Part shown: positions 50,401-57,522 of the stretch, piece after piece
How the letters are laid out: every line of letters starts with the position of its first letter
How positions within the stretch are numbered: position 1 is the first letter of the stretch
NCBI RefSeq assembly: GCF_014648295.1
Contig: NZ_BMQV01000015.1
Location: 22,314 to 86,313 of the forward strand
Direction of reading: 5' to 3'
From: Shewanella saliphila
GTDB taxonomy: Bacteria; Pseudomonadota; Gammaproteobacteria; Enterobacterales; Shewanellaceae
DNA: 64,000 nt
The notes under the pieces: generated by a model
What the model saw: only the letters and a program-made list of their open reading frames with translations
What the model was told of the DNA's origin: nothing
The model's database searches: none
Made by a program: the position numbers and the translations under genes

Positions 50401-50461
50401 AAAGCTAATCCAAGATGGTGCCAATTTTGTAATTCAATTTCGCGGAATGGAAGTAAGATAA
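47444..50461 (+). CDS. Large ATPase with two GHKL modules and a histidine-kinase-like H box
   Basis: A 1005-residue soluble protein. The N-terminal GHKL (Hsp90/MutL-like) module has the N box ELWKNSYDA (36-44), DNGCGM (65-70) and GEKGIGRLS (108-116). A long middle part includes coiled coil (about 520-790). The C-terminal part looks like a histidine kinase: SFEILAHELS with candidate phospho-acceptor His799, then a second GHKL module with NLLNNA (904-909), ANNGPA (934-939) and GNGVGLYLS (959-967). It resembles the MORC-like GHKL proteins reported in restriction-modification loci. I infer a role as sensor or regulator of the endonuclease. It overlaps the next gene by one base. Confidence 0.85.
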   Translation: MSNESSRKSVSFKAQARTIDHLGKGQIADAPTAVSELWKNSYDAYARDVALHLFDDDIKCGAIIDNGCGMTFEQLSNSWLTVGTASKTKKSLLPEEDRFNLKDRYTQGEKGIGRLSTAFLAPVTLIVTKKKNTQYSAALIDWRLFENTYLALHDIKVPMQQFDSLDELPDLCTGLQQAMLHNLALEPQTEDEKMLRHMWQRFSEDEQEAFDLRHNPQDDEEFISTEQKVRLLSEYFIFKSSHSDSWVPLLNKVAELDGAEHGTALFLLDLNRDLALITNRGDISREANEYQAIQQDLVDTLRAFVDPFNRASDENNEFHYEIMAFDSSGYPFGEKTPILHYQDVFSQSEFETLEHKVVGQVDDKGWFRGHVTAFGKEYSNVVIPCRTPGMDALTKTGAFDFKLGTFELELAKSTHEPEHHSHLQAQAKKFAGFMVFRDGLRVLPYGRSDNDFFQIEENRGKHAGRYYWAARRLFGQILLDQKSNQLLKDKAGREGFVKNQAARELKSLVTTLLIKLADSYFGGNSEERKIMLEQLTKDRQKQLKARNSSARLSKKAFTSAMMAKLPKLSLHVESARSVHKELEEGVAISLHHLDELVKGIDKLEALRPDLKVPNKPAKMDEFLEEQYRSYRDLFGELSELLQTCRERLNKLETLSQQRSPMESAQNKYNAIDSALTKQVNRYANDIDKTLERLVIAWKKAARTDKETFEQQALPLLDSVTNASDTTQVLNSLDKIFRDLADDIATKYEGFLQALDKLEQGVDLESAFTLAEDERVKAEQEITQMRSLAQLGISFEILAHELSAQDKAVTRSLNSLSSSVKAELGFKNAMKAHKQFTEYLRFLSPLKLSGYQTRDDITGQDIVKNVKLFFQDQFEQQDINLEFSDAFMRMNVVDVKSRIIPVFINLLNNALYWVALAEQEREIKVGIINDLVVIANNGPAIDPDDIGNLFQLFYSRRPTGNGVGLYLSKQNLAIARHNIWYAQKPEEKLIQDGANFVIQFRGMEVR

Positions 50462-52470
50462 TGCCACAAGCCTACAGAGCTCAAATAACAAAAACATTTC
50501 GTGATGATGCTATTAGATCTGTGTTGTTGATTGATGATGAATATCACCCTTATACCGACTTAGCTCAAAAGCAGCAGGAACTTATTCAAGAGATTCAGAA
50601 GATTGCACCTAAGCTAACAGAGGGAGAGCAACCACCTGAAATACCGGAGAATGCTGAGACGGCAAAACAAGCATTAATAGAAGCATATGCTAAGGTAAAT
50701 CTTCTGCGCGAGTCCGCTAATTCTATTACCGACAGCTTTAAGCGTACTCTGGTTGCTGCTGAGTTTGGCCGATTTTTTCACCAAGCTAAGTGTATTTGTG
50801 ATGTTGAAAAACAAACGACACAATTGGACCCGGAAAAGGTGCGAAAAAGTGATTTGATTATTTTAGATTATTGTTTAACGGGTAATGACTCTACTAAATC
50901 ACTTCAATTACTCAGAGACTTAAGTTCTAGTAAACATCTAAACTTGGTTGTTATCTATACTAATAAACCTCTAAATAATGTTTGGCTTGAGATAGCATCA
51001 ACATTGAGATCTCCTAAGTTGACCTCCCCACAAGACTATTTTATTGATGATAAACAATCATTAGATTTATGGGAAAGTGCCGAAGACTTATACAAAGAAA
51101 GTTGGTCACCTTTATCCCGCGCTCAACAAGTACGTTACATTCTTGATGAAGAAGTAGAAGTAATAAAAGAGGTTCGAGCTCAATTTTGGGAAGATGTTCA
51201 AGACCAACAAGATTTCGACGACGCAATCCACAATGAACCAACGTCTGCTGTTATTAGTTATTTGTGTGAGCTTGATATTAGTAAAAAAAATCTTTTGGCA
51301 GATGGTGGAGTAAAGTCACATATACATGGCAAGGATAATATTTGGATTCAATGTGGTGAGGTTTTTATAGCCTTATGTGAAAAGAAAGGTAACTCACCAG
51401 AAGAAATCGCTCAACAACCACAAGCCGTATGGGACAAGCTAGAAGAAGCACTTCATAGCTGGTATCCAAGCTTTTATCGAGTGGTTTTATCTGAGCTTCA
51501 GAACCGAATTGAAGACTCAAATTTTTCTATGTCTAAAATTGTTGGTAAGCCCGAGCATGAGCAGATAGCATTGCTATGGTCAATATTGAAAGAAGATCCT
51601 GAAAAAAAACTAAGTGTATCTGAGAGTTTGCTGCATCACTTACTTCAAGATATATCAGATGAGTTGCTCCATCGAGATAATAAAGCGGTCCCTAATTTGA
51701 TTGAAACGCTAGCTAATTCTGTTGTTGAGAATGCCCCCATTTTTGTTCCGTTTAAAAAATCGAATTCTCAGCCTCACAATGAATTTGTACAAAGATCTTT
51801 AGAAGTATCAAAATCCAATTTTAGAACCAATCGGGAAGAGTTTGATAAAAACTTTTATATGAGTGTCGCCCATGCTCATAATAAACTGCTATCAACAAAG
51901 CGCTCTTTACCTGAGTACATCACTACAGGATCTATATTAAAATCTGTAAAAAAAGGTAAAACTAGTTGGTACATCTGTGTCTCGCCAAGTTGTGATACAG
52001 TTCCAAATCAATTAACTGATGATGTTGCAAGATTGCTATCACCTCATCGACTTTTAAGTTTTATAAAGCTAACCCAAGAAGATTTAAGTCAAGCCTTAGG
52101 GGTTGCGACTCAATCCTCTCATGTTTTTGTTACAGATATAAAAGAAGGTAGGGTCGCTTTGAGGGTGATTAATCAGGTTACAAAGCAACCAGATTTAATA
52201 CAGCTTATTGTAAAAAACCATAATACCAATCCTTTGACGTCAGAAGGTATGACAGTAACCTCCATAACTTCCAGTCAAAAGAAAAATGATAATGGAAAAC
52301 TCAAAGAAAACGACATGATATTGTGGCCTGTTGCACAATTGAAGTCAGCATATACGGCAAGGTTTCAGGCAATAAAGAGCCATCATGAAGGTCGAATTGG
52401 TGTCGATTATATTCCGGCTTTTTTTAGCGAAATGCCCCCTGCTGCTGAACCTCCAGTTTTAGATATTTAA
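50461..52470 (+). CDS. Receiver-domain protein of the defence locus, 669 aa
   Basis: The N-terminal domain has response-regulator hallmarks: the acidic pair in VLLIDDEY (Asp25, Asp26, Glu27), the candidate phospho-acceptor in LIILDYCLTG (Asp136), and LVVIYTNKP (Thr167) in the beta-4 position. The first two elements are unusually far apart because an Ala/Glu-rich insertion of about 90 residues follows the first strand. The remaining 480 residues match nothing I can name; WYICVSPSCDTVPNQL near residue 500 is a notable cysteine-containing motif. There is no DNA-binding domain at the end. Start overlaps the ATPase stop by one base, so the two are coupled and probably form a two-component-like pair. 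Confidence 0.75.
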   Translation: MPQAYRAQITKTFRDDAIRSVLLIDDEYHPYTDLAQKQQELIQEIQKIAPKLTEGEQPPEIPENAETAKQALIEAYAKVNLLRESANSITDSFKRTLVAAEFGRFFHQAKCICDVEKQTTQLDPEKVRKSDLIILDYCLTGNDSTKSLQLLRDLSSSKHLNLVVIYTNKPLNNVWLEIASTLRSPKLTSPQDYFIDDKQSLDLWESAEDLYKESWSPLSRAQQVRYILDEEVEVIKEVRAQFWEDVQDQQDFDDAIHNEPTSAVISYLCELDISKKNLLADGGVKSHIHGKDNIWIQCGEVFIALCEKKGNSPEEIAQQPQAVWDKLEEALHSWYPSFYRVVLSELQNRIEDSNFSMSKIVGKPEHEQIALLWSILKEDPEKKLSVSESLLHHLLQDISDELLHRDNKAVPNLIETLANSVVENAPIFVPFKKSNSQPHNEFVQRSLEVSKSNFRTNREEFDKNFYMSVAHAHNKLLSTKRSLPEYITTGSILKSVKKGKTSWYICVSPSCDTVPNQLTDDVARLLSPHRLLSFIKLTQEDLSQALGVATQSSHVFVTDIKEGRVALRVINQVTKQPDLIQLIVKNHNTNPLTSEGMTVTSITSSQKKNDNGKLKENDMILWPVAQLKSAYTARFQAIKSHHEGRIGVDYIPAFFSEMPPAAEPPVLDI

Positions 52471-53757
52471 CACTTCTTCAGCTTGCCTTTGCTTTAATCG
52501 CGATGGATACACTGTATCCATCGCGATTAAAAATTCATGAACATTCGAATACAGGTCACTTTCATACACCATTTTAGCGACTTCTTCGGCAACTCTGAGA
52601 CCATGGATCAATATGATGGGGTATTTATCTTCAATCACTTCTCGTTGAACTGAATCAGAAAAATAGCTGGTTGTTACATATACGCCGAGCCAACCTCGCT
52701 TTAATCTGGCAACGGTGCGTGCGATATGATTTCCGCCAGTTGGAACATTTAATGACTCACATTTGGCTTGGCCTAATACAATCAATTCAACCTTAGAAAA
52801 GCCGCTACCTAGCGTGACCTTACCGATAAAATCTGCGCCGCCGTCACTCGAGCCTTGGGTCACCCAACCTTTTTGATAAACACCTAAATCTCTATCGATA
52901 ACACGTTCAGCAACCACCTCAGCTAGAGCCTCAAAACTGTGTTTTTTCTCAGCATAGAAGGAATAAATTTCGTTTAGTATTTTATCGGCTTCGCTACCAG
53001 ATATAGGCTTCTGATTTGCAGCCTTTTCAAGGCGTAATTTTGAAACTCGTCGGCGTAGTTTATTGAGTGAATTACTTCCCTCTTTAAGCCATCGTCGCCA
53101 ACTCTTAGGTGCGGCTTGATTAGTAATATCTAAAGAGAATGCTTTTTTTCGGCGGCTATTGATCCAATCCCATTCAAATTTTTCATGCTCTGATGCAATA
53201 CAAAAAACTGTAAAATCAAATGCGTAATTTGTAAATGTACGCCCCAGTTTGTTATCCCACTGAGTCACCAGTTCAACACTATTGATTACCCCCAGCCCTT
53301 GAAACTGAGGATAGCCTTTAGCAACACCATTTATTACAACTCGCCTAAAAAACAAAATTGGCGGTGTTAATGAACGCTCTAAAGGGCAATGTGAATGGGC
53401 TAAGCGAAATGCTTCAAGTAATGCCTTATTACCTGGCGCTGTGGCAGGATCTTTACCCGGTTCCTTGTTATCACCAAAATAACGAATATGACCGTTATCA
53501 ACATCGTAGAAATCTTCCCACGGTGTTTCTGATGAACCTTTCTTGTTTGGGCTGCTTGAAATAAGTATTGCTGGACGAACTAACTCGCCAGAGTCAGTTT
53601 TAATTTTTGCTGACGCATTAATACCTTTCTCTAGTTGAAGGTTCTTAGCATCTAGCGACTGCGTAAGAAAATGAAAGTTTAGGTATCCATCTTCAATCAT
53701 ATTTTCAGCAGTCACTGGTTTTTTATATCTGAGTACATCACCAATCTGAATTTCCAT
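52459..53757 (-). CDS. Mrr-like restriction endonuclease, 432 aa
   Basis: Predicted DNA-cleaving subunit. The C-terminal half has a PD-(D/E)XK Mrr-type fold: VTQGSSDGGADFIG with Asp309, followed by IVLGQAKCE with Gln330 and Lys332, and a preceding helix EALAEVVAERVI. The N-terminal 270 residues are of unknown fold and may recognise DNA. The start is the ATG at 53757, because the frame upstream only offers a TTG. It is transcribed against the other three genes and its 3' end overlaps the receiver gene by 12 bp. Convergent overlap suggests that its expression is kept separate from, and possibly antagonised by, the methyltransferase operon. Confidence 0.85.
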   Translation of the reverse strand: MEIQIGDVLRYKKPVTAENMIEDGYLNFHFLTQSLDAKNLQLEKGINASAKIKTDSGELVRPAILISSSPNKKGSSETPWEDFYDVDNGHIRYFGDNKEPGKDPATAPGNKALLEAFRLAHSHCPLERSLTPPILFFRRVVINGVAKGYPQFQGLGVINSVELVTQWDNKLGRTFTNYAFDFTVFCIASEHEKFEWDWINSRRKKAFSLDITNQAAPKSWRRWLKEGSNSLNKLRRRVSKLRLEKAANQKPISGSEADKILNEIYSFYAEKKHSFEALAEVVAERVIDRDLGVYQKGWVTQGSSDGGADFIGKVTLGSGFSKVELIVLGQAKCESLNVPTGGNHIARTVARLKRGWLGVYVTTSYFSDSVQREVIEDKYPIILIHGLRVAEEVAKMVYESDLYSNVHEFLIAMDTVYPSRLKQRQAEEVLNI

Positions 53758-53859
53758 ATTCACCAACAGACAACAATGCTTTATGAGTTTTCATATTACA
53801 GAGACACAGCAACAACACAATGTTATTGTTATATTTTATGTATTCATTTTAGGTAAAAC

Positions 53860-54201
53860 ATGGACAAGATTGAAGCGCTAGACTTTGCAAATAAACATTT
53901 TAATAGTGTCTTTAATTCGTCAAACACTCACTTTGCCAATGTGAACAAAGCAAAACCCGTTTGGTGGATAGAAATACCAATCAATAAGATAAAATCGCCT
54001 AACTTGCCTTATATTCATTTACTCCTAAAAAGTGATCGAGCCTTAAATTGGTTAAAAGTAGATAGACAGTACTTTGTTGATAACCTGGCAGGATTTAAGG
54101 TTCGAGAAAATAAAGATGTCATTTGCTTAGAAATTAACTCGAATACTTTTCAAAACATGGTTGGCCCTAACAGGGCTTCATTCAAGCAGTTTTTAATCTA
54201 A
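53860..54201 (+). CDS. Uncharacterised protein beside the endonuclease, 113 aa
   Basis: Not recognised. A small soluble protein, Asn/Lys-rich, with no cysteine and no catalytic motif. It is divergent from the endonuclease gene, with about 100 bp between the two starts. Its position suggests an accessory or control gene of the defence locus, but nothing in the sequence (no helix-turn-helix) confirms this. Confidence 0.6.
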   Translation: MDKIEALDFANKHFNSVFNSSNTHFANVNKAKPVWWIEIPINKIKSPNLPYIHLLLKSDRALNWLKVDRQYFVDNLAGFKVRENKDVICLEINSNTFQNMVGPNRASFKQFLI

Positions 54202-54209
54202 CATTTTAC

Positions 54210-55317
54210 TCACAACACCAACACATACCTTGTACTTCTGCCACCCGCGCCTGTCTTGACCAAACACTGTTGATCCACAAGTTGAGCCAAATGTCGGGTG
54301 GCGGTGGCGCGGCTGACTTTAGCGACTTTTTGATATTGGCTACTGCTTATCCCATCATTAAAGTCACCATCGAGTAACCTATTCAGCACTTTCACTTGTT
54401 CTGTGGTTAACGCTGGAGTGAGTAAGTGTTGATCAACTCGACACCAAAACTGGGTTTTAGCAGTCGTTTGCTCAATGATATTGAGCGTGTGTTGAATAGC
54501 GTCATTTAAGGTGTCTAAAAACCACAGCAACCACGGTGTGATATCTAAGCCACCTTGCTGGGTAGACTCTAATATTGAGTGATAGGCTTTGCGTCGTTCA
54601 AGAATACTAACTGACATTGTGTAAAAATGAATCGAGAGATGCTCAGCTTGCGCGAGTGCTAAGTCGGTGAGTAAACGCGTTATACGTCCGTTTCCATCAT
54701 CAAGCGGGTGCAAGGTGACGAACCATAAATGGGCGATGCCTGCACGCACCAGCGGGTCGACGTTAGGTTGATTTCTCGATTGATTAAACCACTCAATAAA
54801 CTGCGTTAAATTAAAATCTATCGTATTGCGTGGAGGCGCTTCAAAATGAACAGTAGGTTTGTCTAAACGGCCCGATACCACTTGCATAGGCTAGTTTCCA
54901 CTTAACTTACCGCCAACAACAGGATTAAACCGCGTTTGGTTTTCTGGAAACAACATTGCATACCAATCTAGAATCCGCATTAAGCTCAGCGGTTGTTGCC
55001 AGTTTTGTAGCGCATCTAAGGTAATATCTGCTAAACCATCAGTTTGCGTCGTGGTGGGATAAGGTTTTTCTTCACTCACGCCAAGCTTATTCGCCAGAGA
55101 GGAACGGACAAAAAATGTGTTAAGCTTTTCACCTTCAATAGCGCTTGAATGAACAATATTGGCCAGCATGGTATCGAGTGTCAATTGACTAGCGGATTCA
55201 GAATCCTATTTTACCCAGCAGCAAACCTTGGTTAAATTGAATTTGCCTCAATAATGCACTTATACGAGTATTATCCCATACAAACTCTGGCCATTGCTGT
55301 TGCTGCCAAATCCACAT
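54210..55317 (-). pseudogene. Fic-family protein with N-terminal DUF4172-like domain, inactivated
   Basis: The pieces of one Fic adenylyltransferase gene are visible in order. The N terminus starts MWIWQQQQWPEFVWD at 55317. A frameshift near 55200 is followed by LTLDTMLANIVHSSAIEGEKLN (the inhibitory SxxxE-type motif, SSAIEGE). An in-frame TAG at 54888-54890 replaces what is probably a Gln codon in LSGNQPMQVVSG. Then comes the catalytic LHPLDDGNGRITRLL (the Fic HPFx[D/E]GNGR motif, HPLDDGNGR). The C terminus is a winged-helix (KVSRATATRHLAQLV). Two independent lesions make it a pseudogene rather than a sequencing artefact. Confidence 0.85.
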
Positions 55318-55500
55318 AATGACCTCTATTTAACTGACTAAAATATTTTTTGATGCGAACACTAAGCTATTCTACTCATCAAATGAGGCGAATAAGTGTA
55401 TTAATTGCCTCATAACAGTACTAGTCACCTCAATAACACGTTAAACAGCCATTTCAGTATAATCATTTACCGACTCAACAACCCCGAAGCGATAGCAAAT

Positions 55501-55605
55501 TAATGACATCTAAGCTGACTGATTTATCTGTATCACCACAAACTGGGCTAAATGTCGGGTGACGATAGCCGCGGCTGACTTTAGCGATTTTTGATAAAGT
55601 CGACG
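55501..55605. pseudogene. Second Fic C-terminal remnant next to a truncated gene start
   Basis: On the minus strand, 55529-55605 matches the winged-helix end of the Fic pseudogene, sharing AAATGTCGGGTG and GCGGCTGACTTTAGCGA with 54288-54334. On the plus strand an ATG at 55503 opens MTSKLTDLSVSPQTGLNVG, related to the start at 57178. The spot looks like a recombination scar made of pieces of two genes. Confidence 0.6.
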
Positions 55606-55646
55606 ACTTATTACGTCACTTACAGCCTCGCCCCAGCAACCAAAAC

Positions 55647-55703
55647 ACACTTTTATGCGCGTAAAAGTGTAGTCAACACGCACTTTTACGCGCACAAAAG
55701 TGT
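55647..55703. promoter_or_regulatory. Tandem 24-bp palindromes before the AAA ATPase gene
   Basis: ACACTTTTATGC-GCGTAAAAGTGT (55647-55670) is a palindrome with one mismatch. A second, slightly weaker one, GCACTTTTACGC-GCACAAAAGTGT (55680-55703), follows 33 bp later (about three helical turns). They lie 65-121 bp before the ATG, in operator position. Confidence 0.7.
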
Positions 55704-55767
55704 AACTTGCACGTGATTTTATGTTTATAATGATCACTAACATTGATTACCGCCGGTTAGAGGCTTT

Positions 55768-57081
55768 ATGAAACGTACTTTACTCAATTCATTAATGACA
55801 TGGAAAAACCAACCGGAGCGTAAGCCATTACTGATTGATGGTGCTCGCCAAACGGGTAAAACGTTTCTCCTGCAAATACTGTTTGGTAAAACATTCGCCA
55901 ATACGCTTCGTATCGACTTTCTAGAAAATCCTGCTTTTAAAGAGGCATTCGAAAACTCACTCGCACCTGACGAGCTAATAACAAACATTGAACTGATCAC
56001 CGGCCAGAGCTTTAATCCAGAAACAGACTTACTTATTCTTGACGAAATCGGCGAGTGTGAGCGTGCTGTTACATCACTCAAATATTTCGCCGAAAAAGCC
56101 CCGACTTACTTTGTCGCGGCAAGTGGATCAAACATTGGTTTATTAAATACCTTCCCTGTAGGCAAAGTTGAACAGTACTATTTACGTCCTTTAACGTTCA
56201 AAGAGTTTATTTATGCCTCAGAAGAAACTGCGCTAATTAAGGCATTTGACACCCAAGCAAGTTCGACGACCGCACACAACATACTGATGGACAAACTCAC
56301 TGATTATTTCTTTACTGGTGGTATGCCAGAGGCCGTGGCGACTTGGTATCAATATAAAGATGCCAGCATATTAGAACGTGTTGCAAAGGTATCGAAAATA
56401 CATGCAGACCTGATAGAAGGTTACCGACGAGATTTTGGTAAATACGCAGGTAAAGTTGATGCGACCTTAATTGAATCCGTGTTTAGTAGCATCCCTGCAC
56501 AACTCTCTATCGTGATGGATGAGTCGGTTAAGCGCTTTAAATTCAAAAACGTCCACCAACGTAAATCACGTTATAGCGATTTTGAAAACGCGATTCACTG
56601 GTTACTCCGTTGTCGCTTGGCGCTAGCTAACTATCCGATTGAAGGGGCGCCTAAATCACCACTTGCCGCTTACAAAAAAGACAATATGATTAAGTTATTC
56701 ATGTTCGATATAGGGCTACTCAGCCATATACTTGGCAGTAGCTATAAAGAAATAAAACAGCAAAGTTATGAGTACAAAGGGTATATTGCCGAAAATTTTG
56801 TTCAGCAAGAACTGACTGCTATGGGTGTTGACCCTAGCTACTCTTGGAATGATGCACGAGCAGAAATAGAGTTTATTGTGACTAATGATGCAGGCGCCAT
56901 TTTCCCTATCGAAGTTAAAAGTGGTAAACGTACGCGCGCTAAATCTCTTATGTCATATATCGAAAAATGCGATCCAAGCAAAACATTCAAGCTTACCGGA
57001 ACACAAGGATCTTCAGCTCTAGAGAAAGAACATATCGTCATGCCGTTATATTACACTCAGTATTTACCGACAAAATGGTAG
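55768..57081 (+). CDS. AAA ATPase with DUF4143 domain (AAA_14 family)
   Basis: A 437-residue P-loop ATPase of the widespread AAA_14/DUF4143 family, whose cellular role is not established. Walker A is IDGARQTGKT (about 24-33), Walker B LLILDEIGE (about 88-96), followed by the arginine-sensor-like FVAASGSNIGLL. The DUF4143 C-terminal half ends in a PD-(D/E)XK-like part: AEIEFIVTNDAGAIFPIEVKSGKR near residue 368-391 keeps E...EVK in the nuclease order. It stands alone between two degenerate direct repeats and behind tandem palindromes, as an inserted cassette would. Base composition is typical of the region. Confidence 0.88.
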   Translation: MKRTLLNSLMTWKNQPERKPLLIDGARQTGKTFLLQILFGKTFANTLRIDFLENPAFKEAFENSLAPDELITNIELITGQSFNPETDLLILDEIGECERAVTSLKYFAEKAPTYFVAASGSNIGLLNTFPVGKVEQYYLRPLTFKEFIYASEETALIKAFDTQASSTTAHNILMDKLTDYFFTGGMPEAVATWYQYKDASILERVAKVSKIHADLIEGYRRDFGKYAGKVDATLIESVFSSIPAQLSIVMDESVKRFKFKNVHQRKSRYSDFENAIHWLLRCRLALANYPIEGAPKSPLAAYKKDNMIKLFMFDIGLLSHILGSSYKEIKQQSYEYKGYIAENFVQQELTAMGVDPSYSWNDARAEIEFIVTNDAGAIFPIEVKSGKRTRAKSLMSYIEKCDPSKTFKLTGTQGSSALEKEHIVMPLYYTQYLPTKW

Positions 57082-57146
57082 CGTTAGGTTACTACTCATA
57101 GATTGTGTAACCCGTAATTTATATGTTTGATTAATAAATAAGTTTA

Positions 57147-57288
57147 CCTTTCAATAACCCAATGCGACTGTAATAAATGACACCCAAACTGACTAAAGTA
57201 TCGACATCACCACAAGCCGCTATGCCTAAATCTACACTGGCAAATGAACAGGTTAATAAAGTGTTTATTATTGGCTTGCCGCGTTAGT
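57147..57288 (+). pseudogene. Truncated 5' end of an unidentified gene
   Basis: An ATG at 57178 opens MTPKLTKVSTSPQAAMPKST and runs 36 codons to a TAG. The upstream spacer and the first 17 codons resemble 55470-55555 (MTSKLTDLSVSPQ...). The frame stops abruptly just before the integrase module, as if the gene were cut by insertion of the mobile element. Confidence 0.5.
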
Positions 57289-57522
57289 AGTACCTACACT
57301 TGATGTACATATACGTTTAAATTTTACAATTCCTTACTCCATCTAACTTGTAGTAATGACCATATAAAAACTACATTTATTTAACTTATAAAGATTTCTA
57401 TGCTATACAATTGAGGTGAATTAAGTAACACAATGGTAAATTAGCTACTATATCTAATTCAGTTAAAATCAGTATGTCTTTGGCTAGTCTACTGATACAC
57501 ATGGTAAAAAAGAGATTATAAA
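57289..57522. other. Probable left end of the integrative element
   Basis: AT-rich, no gene. Base composition drops sharply in GC from here onward. TACA-N5-TGTA around 57296-57308 has the partly symmetrical look of a recombinase core site. The exact attachment site cannot be fixed without the empty target or the other end. Confidence 0.4.

Noticed and set aside
55768..57081. Abi or toxin gene call for the DUF4143 ATPase
   Set aside because: The family is common and has no established defence role; location alone is not enough.
57296..57308. Defined recombinase attachment core
   Set aside because: TACA-N5-TGTA is symmetric but short. Without the other element end it cannot be told from chance.
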